Origin: an uncultured Piscinibacter sp.
Lineage (GTDB): Bacteria > Pseudomonadota > Gammaproteobacteria > Burkholderiales > Burkholderiaceae_C
Direction: 5' to 3'
DNA length: 64,000 nt
NCBI RefSeq assembly: GCF_937952055.1
Contig: NZ_CALFYO010000021.1
Location: forward strand, 434,001-498,000
The position numbers were made by a program, and so were the translations under genes. Position 1 is the stretch's first letter. Each line of letters begins with the position of its first letter. The notes under the pieces were generated by a model that was given only the letters and a program-made list of their open reading frames with translations, was not told the origin of the DNA and ran no database searches. Shown piece after piece: positions 26,920 to 36,166 of the stretch.

Positions 26920-27558
26920 TCACGCCTTGGCGACGCGCTTACGGGCCGGTGCCTTCTTCGCTGCAGCGCCGCTGCGCTTCACACCGACGCTGCGCGTGAC
27001 CGCCTTCTTCGCCGGCGCCTTTCTGGCCGGAGGCTTGGCCGCGGGCGCCGCCTTTGCCGCCGGCGACTTCTTCGTCGCCGCCGCCTTCCTGGCCGGTGCC
27101 GCCTTCGCGGCGGTCGTGCTCTTCTTGGCCACCGGCGCCTTCTTCGCCGCCGCTTTCTTGGCGGCCGGCTTGGCCGCCTCGGGCTCGGACGCCTTCACCA
27201 GTTTCACCGGCGCACCGTCGACCTTGAGCTTGACCGGCTTGCCGCCCCAGATCTCCTCGAGCCGGTAGTAGTCGCGGATCGCCGGCTGCATCACATGAAC
27301 GACGGCGCTGCCGCAGTCGACGATGATCCATTCGCCGTTGTCCTCGCCTTCGGTGCGCGGCACCGGGAATCCCTTGCTCTTGACCGCGTCTCGCACGCTG
27401 GCGGCCAGCGCCTTGGTCTGCCGGTTGCTCGTGCCCGAGGCGATGATCACGCGTTCGAACAGGGGCGAGAGGTGCTCGGTGTTGAAGACGACGATGTTCT
27501 GTGCCTTCACGTCTTCGAGACCGTCGACGATGGTGCGTTGCAGCTTGCGGATGTCCAG
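26920..27558 (-). CDS. rsfS: Ribosomal silencing factor RsfS, CTG start, with histone-H1-like tail
   Basis: RsfS binds uL14 and blocks subunit joining in slow growth. The core (VFNTEHLSPLFERVIIASGTSNRQTKALAASV, GEDNGEWIIVDCGSAVVHVM, DYYRLEEIWG) is complete. The usual N-terminus MDIRKLQR is encoded, but its first codon is CTG at 27558, 6 bases after GAGGAG. No ATG, GTG or TTG precedes the GTG at 27510, which would remove 16 conserved residues. About 80 residues of Lys/Ala/Pro-rich repeats (AAKKAPAKK type) follow the core; such tails resemble AlgP and histone H1 and are not needed in most RsfS proteins. Confidence 0.9.
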   Translation of the reverse strand: MDIRKLQRTIVDGLEDVKAQNIVVFNTEHLSPLFERVIIASGTSNRQTKALAASVRDAVKSKGFPVPRTEGEDNGEWIIVDCGSAVVHVMQPAIRDYYRLEEIWGGKPVKLKVDGAPVKLVKASEPEAAKPAAKKAAAKKAPVAKKSTTAAKAAPARKAAATKKSPAAKAAPAAKPPARKAPAKKAVTRSVGVKRSGAAAKKAPARKRVAKA

Positions 27559-27572
27559 GGTGGGCTCCTCGG

Positions 27573-28163
27573 TCAGCCCCTGAGGGCGTGGTAGAGATGG
27601 TGCGCTTCAATATATCTCGCCACGTCGGCGGGCACCAGCGTGCTGATGTCCTGGCCCGACGCGACGCGCGTGCGGATGTCGGTCGAGGCGATGTCCAGCA
27701 TGGGCAAGGGCACGGCGCGGTGCGCGAAGGCCTTCACGTCCGCATGCGGCTCGGCCAGCACCCCGGGGCGGTTGGCCACGGCCAGCGTGACGCGGCCGAG
27801 CAGCTCGCGCCAGTCGCGCCAGGTGTGCAGCGCGGCGTACTGGTCGTGGCCGATGATGAGGTACCACTCGGCGTGCGGTCGCGCCGCCTGCAGTTCGCGC
27901 ACGGTGTCCAGCGTGTAGCTCGGGCCCTCTCGGAGAATTTCGCAGCGCTCGAGCACGAAGCGCGGCTCGTCGCCCATCGCCAGCTGCACCATCGCCTCGC
28001 GGTGCACCGCCGGCGTGATGACGCGCGACTTCTGCCAGGGCCGGCCAGCAGGGATCCAGCGCAGTTCGTCGAGCGCCAGCTCGCGCACGGCAAGCGAAGC
28101 CAGCGCGACATGCGCGTTGTGCGGCGGGTCGAACGTGCCGCCGAACAACCCGATGCGCGTCAT
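27573..28163 (-). CDS. nadD: Nicotinate-nucleotide adenylyltransferase NadD
   Basis: NadD makes deamido-NAD from nicotinate mononucleotide and ATP. The 196-residue protein has the nucleotidyltransferase motif GLFGGTFDPPHNAHV at its start, PAGRPWQKSRVITPAVHREAMVQLA, IIGHDQYAALHTWRDWREL and the ISTDIR-like ASTDIRTRV. It directly precedes rsfS (14 bases to the CTG), the conserved neighbour order. Confidence 0.95.
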   Translation of the reverse strand: MTRIGLFGGTFDPPHNAHVALASLAVRELALDELRWIPAGRPWQKSRVITPAVHREAMVQLAMGDEPRFVLERCEILREGPSYTLDTVRELQAARPHAEWYLIIGHDQYAALHTWRDWRELLGRVTLAVANRPGVLAEPHADVKAFAHRAVPLPMLDIASTDIRTRVASGQDISTLVPADVARYIEAHHLYHALRG

Positions 28164-28254
28164 GGCCGCCCCTCGGCGAACGGACGCCTTCGCCGCTCCC
28201 CCGAGGGGATGCGGGCCGGCTTGGAAGCGGCCCGGCGCTCGACCCGCGGCGCAC

Positions 28255-29181
28255 TCAAGCCGGCGTCCAGTCCGCCCAGTCGCGCGGGCGCAGGAAGTCG
28301 TCGTACAACCTCGACTCCGGCGTGCCCTCGGCCGGATGCCAGTCGTAGCGCCACTTCACGACCGGTGGCATCGACATCAGGATGCTCTCGGTGCGTCCGC
28401 CCGACTGAAGGCCGAACAGGGTGCCGCGGTCGAAGACGAGGTTGAACTCGACATAGCGGCCGCGCCGGTAGGCCTGGAAGTCGCGCTCGCGCTCGTCGTA
28501 GGGCGTGTCGCGGCGACGCCGCACGATCGGCAGGTAGGCGTCGAGGAAGGCGTCGCCGACGGCGCGCGTCATCGCGAAGCTGCGCTCGAAGCCGAGCTCG
28601 GAGAAGTCGTCGAAGAACACCCCGCCGATGCCGCGCGGCTCGTTGCGATGCTTGAGGAAGAAGTATTCGTCGCACCACTTCTTGAAGCGCGGGAACTTGT
28701 CGTCGCCGAAGGGCGCGAGCGCGTCGCGGTTGACGCGGTGGAAGTGCGCCGCGTCCTCCTCGACGCCGTAGTAGGGCGTGAGATCCATGCCGCCGCCGAA
28801 CCAGGCCACCGGCTCGCGCCCCTGCGGCATGGCGGCGAACATGCGCACGTTCATGTGCACCGTGGGCACATGGGGGTTGCGCGGGTGGAAGACGAGCGAG
28901 ACGCCCAGCGCCTCGAAAGGCGCACCGGCCAGCTCCGGCCGGTGCGCGGTGGCCGAGGGCGGCATCGCCTTGCCCTTGACGTGGCTGAAGTTGCAGCCGC
29001 CGCGCTCGAGCAGGTGCCCCTCCTCCACCAGGCGCGACAGGCCGTCGCCCTCCAGCCTTCCACCGGGCTCGCGCGTCCAGCCGTCGCTGAGGAAGGTCTT
29101 GCCGTCCTCGGCCTGCATCGTCGTGACGATGCGGTCCTGCAGGCCGAGCAGGTAGCTGCGAACACCGGCGATGTCTGTCAT
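28255..29181 (-). CDS. hemF: Oxygen-dependent coproporphyrinogen III oxidase
   Basis: HemF oxidatively decarboxylates coproporphyrinogen III to protoporphyrinogen IX with O2. The 308-residue protein shows GGCNFSHVKG, VHMNVRMF, WFGGGMDLTPYYGVEEDAAHFH, GIGGVFFDDF, the RGRYVEFNLVFDRGTLFGLQSGGRTESILMSMPP block and the C-terminal WHPAEGTPE. ATG 29181 overlaps the TGA of the upstream acyltransferase gene, indicating coupling. Confidence 0.96.
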   Translation of the reverse strand: MTDIAGVRSYLLGLQDRIVTTMQAEDGKTFLSDGWTREPGGRLEGDGLSRLVEEGHLLERGGCNFSHVKGKAMPPSATAHRPELAGAPFEALGVSLVFHPRNPHVPTVHMNVRMFAAMPQGREPVAWFGGGMDLTPYYGVEEDAAHFHRVNRDALAPFGDDKFPRFKKWCDEYFFLKHRNEPRGIGGVFFDDFSELGFERSFAMTRAVGDAFLDAYLPIVRRRRDTPYDERERDFQAYRRGRYVEFNLVFDRGTLFGLQSGGRTESILMSMPPVVKWRYDWHPAEGTPESRLYDDFLRPRDWADWTPA

Positions 29182-29771
29182 GGCTTGAAACGGATGGGGG
29201 CGGCGAGTCGCGGATTGCGGCCCACGAAGGCGCCGAAGCCCTGCGCGATGGCGGCCATGTCCGCGGCCGCGTCGCCGCTGAGTTGCAGGAAGCACCGGAA
29301 ACCCACCTCGCGGCGCGCGTAGTCGAAGAACACCAGTCCGAGCGGCACCTGCGCGGCCGTGGCCACATGGTAGAAGCCGCTGCGCCAGCCCGGCGTGAGT
29401 CCGCGCGTCCCTTCGGGCGCCAGCGCGAGCCACATGAAGCGCCCTTCGTCCCGGGCCTGCCTGAGCGATTGCGCCATCGTACTGACGGCGCCCTGCGGAT
29501 TGCAGCGGTCCACCGGCACGCCGCCCACCCAGCGCAGCCAGCGGCCGAACAGCGGCACGCGGAACAGGCTGTCCTTGCCCCAGAAGCTCACCGGTATGCC
29601 GATGGCCCACTTGGCGAGGATGCCGACGACGAAGTCCCAGTTCGAGGTGTGCGGGTAGGCGATCGCCACGCCCTGCTCTGCCGGCAGACCGTCGCAGCGG
29701 ATGCGCCAACCGGCCAGACGCAGCAGGGCTCTCGCCAAGTGGCTGCCGTGAAGTTGCACCGGACGCTGCAT
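29178..29771 (-). CDS. Lysophospholipid / 1-acyl-glycerol-3-phosphate acyltransferase family protein
   Basis: The acyltransferase core has VAIAYPHTSNWDFVVGILAKWAIG (the HxxxxD motif as HTSNWD), FWGKDSLFRVPLFG, WVGGVPVDR and LALAPEGTRG. These are the four PlsC motifs. The short form of about 197 residues with the NWD variant belongs to a subgroup often found beside hemF or purD in Burkholderiales. Its acceptor is not certain. Start options are ATG 29771 (chosen, MQRPVQLHGSHLARALL) and GTG 29792, near the end of purD. Confidence 0.82.
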   Translation of the reverse strand: MQRPVQLHGSHLARALLRLAGWRIRCDGLPAEQGVAIAYPHTSNWDFVVGILAKWAIGIPVSFWGKDSLFRVPLFGRWLRWVGGVPVDRCNPQGAVSTMAQSLRQARDEGRFMWLALAPEGTRGLTPGWRSGFYHVATAAQVPLGLVFFDYARREVGFRCFLQLSGDAAADMAAIAQGFGAFVGRNPRLAAPIRFKP

Positions 29772-29796
29772 CAGCTCGACCGGCGCCGGCACGGCA

Positions 29797-31077
29797 TCAG
29801 CGTTTGATGGCACGGAAGCCGATGTCACTGCGGTACTGGGCGCCGTCGAACTGGATCGGGCGCAGGGCCTCGTAGGCACGCGACTGCGCCTGCTTGACCG
29901 AATCGCCCAGCGCCGTGACGCACAGCACGCGACCGCCCGTCACGACGAGGTGGCCGTCCTGCAGCGTCGTGCCAGCGTGGAAGACGATCGCGTCCTCCGT
30001 CTCGACGGGGATGCCGCTGATCGCGTCGCCCTTGCGCGGCGTCAGCGGGTAGCCGTGCGCGGCCATCACCACGCCGAGCGCGACGCGGCGGTCCCAGTCG
30101 AGCTCGACCTCGTCCAGCGTTCCGGCCGTGGCATGCATCAGCACGTCGAACAGGTCGCTCTTCAGCCGCATCATGATCGGCTGCGTCTCCGGGTCGCCCA
30201 AGCGGCAGTTGAACTCTACGGTGCGCGGCTGGCCGTGCACGTCGATCATCAGGCCTGCGTAAAGGAAGCCGGTGAACGGCATGCCGTCGGCGGCCATGCC
30301 GTTCAAGGTGGGCAGGATGATCTCGTGCATCACCCGCGCATGCACGTTGGGCGTCACCACCGGCGCCGGCGAGTAGGCCCCCATGCCGCCGGTGTTCGGG
30401 CCCTGATCGTGGTCCTGCAGCCGCTTGTGGTCCTGGCTGGTGGCCAGCGGCACGACGTTCTTGCCGTCCGCCAGCACGATGAAGCTGGCCTCTTCGCCCT
30501 CGAGGAAGTCCTCGATCACCACGCGGGCGCCGCCCTGGTTGTGCGTCACGCCGAGCTTGTTGTCGAGCAGCATCCAGTCGATCGCCTGGTGCGCCTCGTC
30601 CACCGTGGTGGCCACCACCACGCCCTTGCCGGCTGCCAGGCCGTCGGCCTTGACGACGATGGGCGCGCCCCTGTTCGCCACGTAGGCATGCGCCGCCGCG
30701 GCGTCGGAGAAGGTCTCGTAGGCCGCGGTGGGGATGCCGTGGCGCTTCATGAATTCCTTGGCGAAGGCCTTGGAGCTCTCCAGCTGCGCCGCGCCCTTGG
30801 TCGGCCCGAACACGCGCAGGCCGCGCGCGCGAAAGGTATCGACCAGTCCGCCGGCCAGCGGCGCTTCGGGGCCGACGACAGTGAGCACGATCTTCTCGGC
30901 CACCGCGAAGTCGGCCAGCGCATCGTGGTCGGTGATGGCGACGTTGTGCAACCGCTTGTCGAGTGCGGTGCCGCCGTTGCCCGGCGCCACGTAGACCGTC
31001 TGCACCTTAGGCGACTGCACCAGCCTCCATGCCAGCGCGTGCTCGCGGCCGCCGCTGCCGATGACGAGCACCTTCAT
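29797..31077 (-). CDS. purD: Phosphoribosylamine-glycine ligase PurD
   Basis: PurD is an ATP-grasp enzyme of purine synthesis that joins glycine to phosphoribosylamine. The 426-residue protein has the GAR synthetase N-domain (MKVLVIGSGGREHALAWRL), ATP-grasp core (IVVKADGLAAGKGVVVA, EDFLEGEEASFIVLADG) and C-domain (VEFNCRLGDPETQPIMMRL). It overlaps yebC (stop and start share ATGA at 31074-31077). Confidence 0.97.
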   Translation of the reverse strand: MKVLVIGSGGREHALAWRLVQSPKVQTVYVAPGNGGTALDKRLHNVAITDHDALADFAVAEKIVLTVVGPEAPLAGGLVDTFRARGLRVFGPTKGAAQLESSKAFAKEFMKRHGIPTAAYETFSDAAAAHAYVANRGAPIVVKADGLAAGKGVVVATTVDEAHQAIDWMLLDNKLGVTHNQGGARVVIEDFLEGEEASFIVLADGKNVVPLATSQDHKRLQDHDQGPNTGGMGAYSPAPVVTPNVHARVMHEIILPTLNGMAADGMPFTGFLYAGLMIDVHGQPRTVEFNCRLGDPETQPIMMRLKSDLFDVLMHATAGTLDEVELDWDRRVALGVVMAAHGYPLTPRKGDAISGIPVETEDAIVFHAGTTLQDGHLVVTGGRVLCVTALGDSVKQAQSRAYEALRPIQFDGAQYRSDIGFRAIKR

Positions 31078-31799
31078 TCTTCGATCTCGGCGTTGTGGAA
31101 CACGTCCTGCACGTCATCGAGGTCCTCGAGAACGTCGAGCAGCTTCTGCATGCGCTGCGCGTCCTCGCCGGCGAGCGCAATGGAGTTCTCCGCGCGCATC
31201 GTGACCTCGGCGATCTCGGCCTTCAGCCCGGCGGCTTCGAGCGCCGCCTTCACCGCCTCGAAGTCGCTCGGCGCGCACAGCACCTCGATCGAGCCGTCCT
31301 CGCCGGTCACCACGTCCTCGGCGCCGGCCTCGAGGGCGGCCTCCATGACCTTGTCCTCGCTGGTACCCGGCGCGAACACGAACTGCCCGCAGTGCTTGAA
31401 CTGGAAGGCCACCGAGCCTTCGGTGCCGAGATTGCCGCCGTACTTGCTGAACGCATGGCGCACCTCGGCCACGGTGCGCACGCGGTTGTCGGTCATGCAG
31501 TCGACGATGATCGCCGCGCCGCCGATGCCGTAGCCCTCGTAGCGGATCTCCTCGTAGCTCACGCCCTCGAGGTTGCCGGTGGCCTTGTCGATGTTCTTCT
31601 TGATCGTGTCGGCCGGCATGTTGGCGGCCTTGGCCTTGTCCACGGCCAGGCGAAGGCGCGGGTTCATGGCCATGTCGCCGCCGCCCTGGCGGGCGGCGAC
31701 CATGATTTCACGGATGATGCGGGTCCACACCTTGCCGCGCTTCTCGTCCTGGCGGCCCTTGCGATGCTGGATGTTGGCCCACTTGGAATGACCGGCCAT
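31074..31799 (-). CDS. YebC/TACO1 family protein
   Basis: The 241-residue protein begins MAGHSKWANIQHRKGRQDEKRGKVWTRIIREI, the unmistakable family start, followed by GYGIGGAAIIVDCMTDNRVRTVAEVRHAFSK and FQFKHCGQFVF. The family was described as transcriptional regulators; recent work on YebC-type proteins supports a role in translation of difficult sequences such as proline runs. It is divergent from the HerA-like gene by 105 bases. Confidence 0.94.
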   Translation of the reverse strand: MAGHSKWANIQHRKGRQDEKRGKVWTRIIREIMVAARQGGGDMAMNPRLRLAVDKAKAANMPADTIKKNIDKATGNLEGVSYEEIRYEGYGIGGAAIIVDCMTDNRVRTVAEVRHAFSKYGGNLGTEGSVAFQFKHCGQFVFAPGTSEDKVMEAALEAGAEDVVTGEDGSIEVLCAPSDFEAVKAALEAAGLKAEIAEVTMRAENSIALAGEDAQRMQKLLDVLEDLDDVQDVFHNAEIEE

Positions 31800-31904
31800 A
31801 GATTCCTCTGCGATGGCGCCACTGCGGTCGGTGACGGCCTGTGTAGTTGGCTAGACTGCGATTTTACTTGCCGCCCCCGGACCGCCTCGCCACAGGAGCC
31901 CACG

Positions 31905-33473
31905 ATGCCCGACCCGATCCTGGTTGCCAAACACGGTGACATCGAATGCCACCTGCTGCCCGGCCTGGCCAACCGCCACGGCTTGATCACCGGCGCCACC
32001 GGCACCGGCAAGACGATCACGTTGCAGACGCTGGCCGAAAACTTCAGCAGGCTCGGCGTGCCAGTGTTCATGGCCGACGTGAAGGGCGACTTGACCGGCA
32101 TCAGCCAAAAGGGGGCTCTGCCGCCCAAGGTGCAGGCGATCCTGAAGGAACGCGGCCTGCCCGAGCCCGAGCCCTTCGTCTGCCCGTCCACGCTGTGGGA
32201 CGTGTTCGGCGAGCAGGGCCACCCGGTGCGCGCCACCGTCACCGACATGGGCCCGCTGCTGCTGGCACGCATGCTGGCGCTGAACGAGACGCAGCAGGGC
32301 GTGCTGTCGCTGGTCTTCAAGATCGCCGACGACCACGGCATGGCGCTGCTCGACCTGAAGGACCTGCGTGCGATGCTGCAGTACGTGGCCGACCACGCCG
32401 GCGAGTTCCAGACCGAATACGGCAACGTCAGCGCAGCCAGCGTGGGTGCCATCCAGCGCGGCCTGATGCAGATCGAAGAACAGGGCGGCGACCGATTCTT
32501 CGGCGAGCCCATGCTCGACATCCAGGATTTCATGCAGACCGAAAGCGGCAAGGGGGTGATCAACATCCTCGCCGCCGACAAGCTGATGAACGCGCCGCGG
32601 CTGTACGCCACCTTCCTGCTGTGGATGCTGTCCGAGCTGTTCGAGCAGTTGCGCGAGGTGGGCGACCTGGACAAGCCCAAGCTGGTGTTCTTTTTCGACG
32701 AGGCGCACCTGCTGTTCAAGGAAGCGCCCGCGGCGCTGGTGGAGCGCATCGAGCTGGTCGTGCGGCTGGTGCGCAGCAAGGGCGTCGGCGTCTATTTCGT
32801 GACGCAGAACCCGCTGGACATCCCCGACACCGTGCTCGCCCAGCTCGGCAACCGCGTGCAGCACGCATTGCGCGCCTTCACGCCACGCGACCAGAAGGCG
32901 GTGAAGGCAGCGGCGACGACGATGCGCGCCAACCCGAAGCTGAATATCGAGACGGCGATCACGGAGCTGGCGGTCGGCGAGGCGCTGGTCAGCTTCCTCG
33001 ACGAGAAGGGCCGGCCGAGCGTGACCGAGCGGGTGTTCGTGATCCCGCCTGGCAGCCAGATCGGACCGATCACGCCCGAGCAGCGCAAGGCACTGATCGC
33101 CGGCTCGCTGGTGGCCGGTGTGTACGAGAAGACGGTCGACCGGGAGTCGGCCTACGAGAAGCTCAAGGGCCGGGCCGCGCAGAGCGCGGACGCAGCGAAG
33201 GACATGGCTGCCGAGGCCGCCGGCGCTGCCAAGTCGCCGCGCCCACTGCCCGGCCAGGCGTCGCAGTCCGCGCCGCAAGATGCCGGCGGCGGCCTGCTCG
33301 GCGGCCTGAAGGATGTGCTGTTCGGCTCCACCGGCCCGCGCGGCGGCAGGCGCGAAGGCCTGGCAGAGTCGGCCGCGCGCTCGGCAATGCGCAGCGTCGG
33401 CTCGGCCGTGGGCCGCGAGATCATCCGCGGCGTGCTCGGCGGCATTCTCGGCGGGGGATCGCGGCGCCGGTGA
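31905..33473 (+). CDS. HerA-like ATPase (DUF853, YjgR type)
   Basis: The 522-residue protein has a P-loop ATPase of the FtsK/HerA superfamily: Walker A TGATGTGKTITLQTL, MADVKGDLTGISQKG, Walker B PKLVFFFDEAHLLF and the arginine-containing TQNPLDIPDTVLAQLGNRVQHALRAFTPRDQKAVKAAA. The C-terminal part is low-complexity (AQSADAAKDMAAEAAGAAKSPRP) and Gly/Arg-rich. Its role in cells is not established. The ATG at 31905 follows CAGGAG. Confidence 0.9.
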   Translation: MPDPILVAKHGDIECHLLPGLANRHGLITGATGTGKTITLQTLAENFSRLGVPVFMADVKGDLTGISQKGALPPKVQAILKERGLPEPEPFVCPSTLWDVFGEQGHPVRATVTDMGPLLLARMLALNETQQGVLSLVFKIADDHGMALLDLKDLRAMLQYVADHAGEFQTEYGNVSAASVGAIQRGLMQIEEQGGDRFFGEPMLDIQDFMQTESGKGVINILAADKLMNAPRLYATFLLWMLSELFEQLREVGDLDKPKLVFFFDEAHLLFKEAPAALVERIELVVRLVRSKGVGVYFVTQNPLDIPDTVLAQLGNRVQHALRAFTPRDQKAVKAAATTMRANPKLNIETAITELAVGEALVSFLDEKGRPSVTERVFVIPPGSQIGPITPEQRKALIAGSLVAGVYEKTVDRESAYEKLKGRAAQSADAAKDMAAEAAGAAKSPRPLPGQASQSAPQDAGGGLLGGLKDVLFGSTGPRGGRREGLAESAARSAMRSVGSAVGREIIRGVLGGILGGGSRRR

Positions 33474-33491
33474 GCGCAGCGCCGACGGCCA

Positions 33492-35240
33492 TCAGGGCAA
33501 GGGGCTCGTGCGGAACCCCGGCCGCGCGAGCACGCGCGACACCGCGGCCACGCCGCTGAGCACGCCGTTGGCGACATAGCTGCCCGGCGTGTCCGGTTCC
33601 AGCGCCGCAATCGCGAGGGAGGCCAGCGGCTGGTCCAGCGGCACGTACCAGCTGCCCGGCACGACGTCGATCAGCGCCGGCACGAGTTCCACCTGCGACA
33701 GCACCGCACCCGGCGTGTCGGGCACCGCCGCGCGCGAGGTCTCGCGATAGGTTTCGCCGCGCACCACGCCGGTCTCGTCGATGCGCTGCACCGCGACGCC
33801 CAGACCGCGCAGGCGCATCGCGGCGTCGCGCTCGCCGGCCGCCAGCCAGTAGCCGCAGGGGCGCGGGCGCGACGTCAGCACCTGCAACTGCAGCGACGAC
33901 TCCCAGGCCACGCTGACGCTGCGATCGGCGCCGCTGGCCGGGTCGATCAGCGTGAGCAGGTACTCGCTGGGCGTCGCCGCCGCCTCGACGACCATCTCTC
34001 CGCTGCAGGCGAGCGTCGTTGTCTCGTTCTCGACGAAGCGGCGCAGCTTGGCGAGGTCCTCGGCCCGCGCGGCGGCGCTGCCCAGCACGCTCGTCATCGC
34101 CACCACGTGGGTGTGCACGCGCCGTGCGAGATGGGTGCGGCCCAGTCCCACGCCGCGCGTCTCGACCAGCAGGCTGATGGCATGGCGCAGGCCAGCAGCG
34201 TTGCGGCCCATGCCGGGCCGCGGGCCGCCCATCGTCACGCGGCGGTCGTCGGGCGCGGTCGACAGCGTGTGATACCAGTCGCTGCTCAGCCCTTCGCGCT
34301 GCAGGCTGGCGAGCAGCGGCTGGCGGAACCACTCCTGCGCTGCACGGGTGACGAACTCGTGCACGTTTGCCGCCGTGGCGTACTGCAGCAGCACATCGGC
34401 GCGTGCCAGCGCGCCGAACTTGTCCAGGTAGGGCTGGACGGCCGGGTACTCGTGCGCATCGACCACCACCGCGGGCTGGTAGTCACGCATCAGCCCGGCG
34501 ATTGCCGCCGTCTCGGGCGTGCGCAGCAGCAGGTGATCGCGGTTGGCGTCGATGCCGCTGGCCGTCGCGCGGAGGCCGGCCTGCGCACCGTCGGGGTTGG
34601 CGCGCGGCAGCACGATCACGTTCAGTCGATCGAGCAGCGGCGCCAACGCTCCCTGCACGAGCTGTCTCGCCACCACCAGCAAGGCCTCGGCACCCGCGGG
34701 CTCGTCGCCATGCTGCTGGCCGACGAGCAGCACGGTGGGTCTCCCGGCGGCGCGAAGGGCAGCAGGCGCCAGATCGGCCTGGCGCGCCAGCAGCAGCGCC
34801 TCGATCGGCTGGCCGGTCTGCGAGACGCCGGGAATCAACAGCTGAGCGCGCGTCGGCGAGGCCTGCGCAAGGCTCACCAGTTCGCGCAGCTGCGATTGCA
34901 GTTCGGCCTGGCTGGTGAAGGTCTGGCGCCCGCTGTCGAACAGCGGCGTCGCATAGCGCACCGGCGGCTCGGGGAAGCGCGCCATCACCGCGGCGCCATA
35001 GGACACCGCCGGAGAGGCTTCGGCCACGGGGCTGCTGGCGGCGGGCGACGGTGCGCTGGGTGCTGGCGTGGATGACGGCACCGCTGTCGTCGTCACGACG
35101 GGCGCGGGCGCCGTCTGCAGCGTCACCGCCGGCGGCGGCACGGTGGCGCAGGCACCAAGAAGGCTGGCGGCAAGCGCGAGCGCCAGCGGTCCGGTCGCAC
35201 GCGGCAGAGATGGATCACGCAACGGTCGGTGCATCGGCAT
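33492..35240 (-). CDS. M14 family zinc carboxypeptidase, lipoprotein
   Basis: The 582-residue protein has a lipoprotein signal with lipobox LLGAC (after LALALAAS). A Pro/Thr/Ser/Ala-rich linker follows, then an M14 peptidase domain with zinc ligands in GQQHGDEPAGAE (HxxE) and DAHEYPAV. Specificity residues occur in DANRDHLLL and the catalytic Glu is in LLVETRGVG. Export to the periplasmic face with a Zn carboxypeptidase domain suggests peptide or peptidoglycan-fragment trimming. It is convergent with the HerA-like gene. Start ATG 35240 is chosen for the signal peptide; an internal ATG at 35234 is equally possible. Confidence 0.87.
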   Translation of the reverse strand: MPMHRPLRDPSLPRATGPLALALAASLLGACATVPPPAVTLQTAPAPVVTTTAVPSSTPAPSAPSPAASSPVAEASPAVSYGAAVMARFPEPPVRYATPLFDSGRQTFTSQAELQSQLRELVSLAQASPTRAQLLIPGVSQTGQPIEALLLARQADLAPAALRAAGRPTVLLVGQQHGDEPAGAEALLVVARQLVQGALAPLLDRLNVIVLPRANPDGAQAGLRATASGIDANRDHLLLRTPETAAIAGLMRDYQPAVVVDAHEYPAVQPYLDKFGALARADVLLQYATAANVHEFVTRAAQEWFRQPLLASLQREGLSSDWYHTLSTAPDDRRVTMGGPRPGMGRNAAGLRHAISLLVETRGVGLGRTHLARRVHTHVVAMTSVLGSAAARAEDLAKLRRFVENETTTLACSGEMVVEAAATPSEYLLTLIDPASGADRSVSVAWESSLQLQVLTSRPRPCGYWLAAGERDAAMRLRGLGVAVQRIDETGVVRGETYRETSRAAVPDTPGAVLSQVELVPALIDVVPGSWYVPLDQPLASLAIAALEPDTPGSYVANGVLSGVAAVSRVLARPGFRTSPLP

Positions 35241-35344
35241 CGAAAGTTCGGCGGGGGCGGAGCGCGCACTATAGGCGAGGGCCCGCGTCGACAGGCGCGA
35301 AGCACCGCACAATCGGCGCTGTCGCATCACCCGGGCGCGCCGCC

Positions 35345-35830
35345 ATGGCCATTCTCAAGTCGACCCTCCTCGTGCTCCTGTTGCTGGCGGTGGCCGTGGC
35401 GCTGGCGGCCCAGCTTGGCCTGCTGCGCGGGCGCATGCCGGCCGACCTGGGCGCGCGCGACGGCCGGCTCAAGCCCCCCTCGATGACGCCCAACAGCGTC
35501 AGCAGCCAGGCCCATCTGTACCACGACCACCCGCAGCGCGGCTACGCGCAGATTGACCCTGTCACGGTAACCGACAGCGGGCCGCAGACTCTGGAGCGCC
35601 TGCGTCGCATCGTCGAGGGCATGGAGGGCGCGAAGGTGGTGCGCAGCGATCCCGGCTACCTCCACGTGGAATTTACCTCGCGCTGGATGAAGTTCGTCGA
35701 CGACTGCGAGTTCTGGTTCGACCCGCGCGCCGGCGTGATCCATGTGCGCTCGGCATCGCGCATGGGGCGCAAGGATTTCGGGGTCAATCGGGCACGTGTC
35801 GAGGCGATCCGCGCTCGCCTGGCGACCTGA
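35345..35830 (+). CDS. DUF1499 family membrane-anchored protein
   Basis: The 161-residue protein starts with a single membrane segment (MAILKSTLLVLLLLAVAVALAAQLGLL). The DUF1499 domain follows: PNSVSSQAHLYHDHPQRGYAQIDPV, LHVEFTSRWMKFVDDCEFWFD and HVRSASRMGRKDFGVNRARVEAIRARL. The function of the family is unknown. It is divergent from the carboxypeptidase gene, 104 bases away. The longer frame from 35051 is antisense coding and rejected. Confidence 0.87.
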   Translation: MAILKSTLLVLLLLAVAVALAAQLGLLRGRMPADLGARDGRLKPPSMTPNSVSSQAHLYHDHPQRGYAQIDPVTVTDSGPQTLERLRRIVEGMEGAKVVRSDPGYLHVEFTSRWMKFVDDCEFWFDPRAGVIHVRSASRMGRKDFGVNRARVEAIRARLAT

Positions 35831-35956
35831 ACGATCGCGGCGCGCACCGGCGTGCAGGCCGGCCTGATCAATCTGACGCCGCGCGGCGGCCCCGCCGCCT
35901 GACCGGGCGCCAGCCGGCCCTGTGCCCTCCGCTTCCGGCCGACGCGAGGCCGGGCC

Positions 35957-36166
35957 TCAGTGGCCGGCAGCCGACTGCCCGACGGCGGCGCGCACCATCG
36001 CGTCCATCGTCTGCTGCAAGGCACGACCCGGGCCGGCGAGGCGGGCCGGCTCGTCGTCGAGCCGCACTTCGCAGGTTTCGCGCACGCCGGGCCGATCGGT
36101 GGCCCCGTGCGTGCTGCGCGGCCGATAAGGCCAGAGGACTGCGGGCCTGGGCGAGTGGCGGTTCAT
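35957..36166 (-). CDS. Small hypothetical protein, coupled to the gene before it
   Basis: The 69-residue frame begins MNRHSPRPAVLWPYRPRSTHG and ends QTMDAMVRAAVGQSAAGH. I recognise no family. Its ATG overlaps the TGA of the 55-residue membrane protein gene, and this coupling is the best evidence that it is real. It contains CEVRLDDEPARLAGPGRALQQTM and is charged and soluble-looking. Confidence 0.45.
   Translation of the reverse strand: MNRHSPRPAVLWPYRPRSTHGATDRPGVRETCEVRLDDEPARLAGPGRALQQTMDAMVRAAVGQSAAGH

Noticed and set aside
28164..28254. GC-rich stem-loop between nadD and hemF as a regulatory element
   Set aside because: Similar weak GC stems occur in many gaps of this genome; there is no T-run and no special symmetry.
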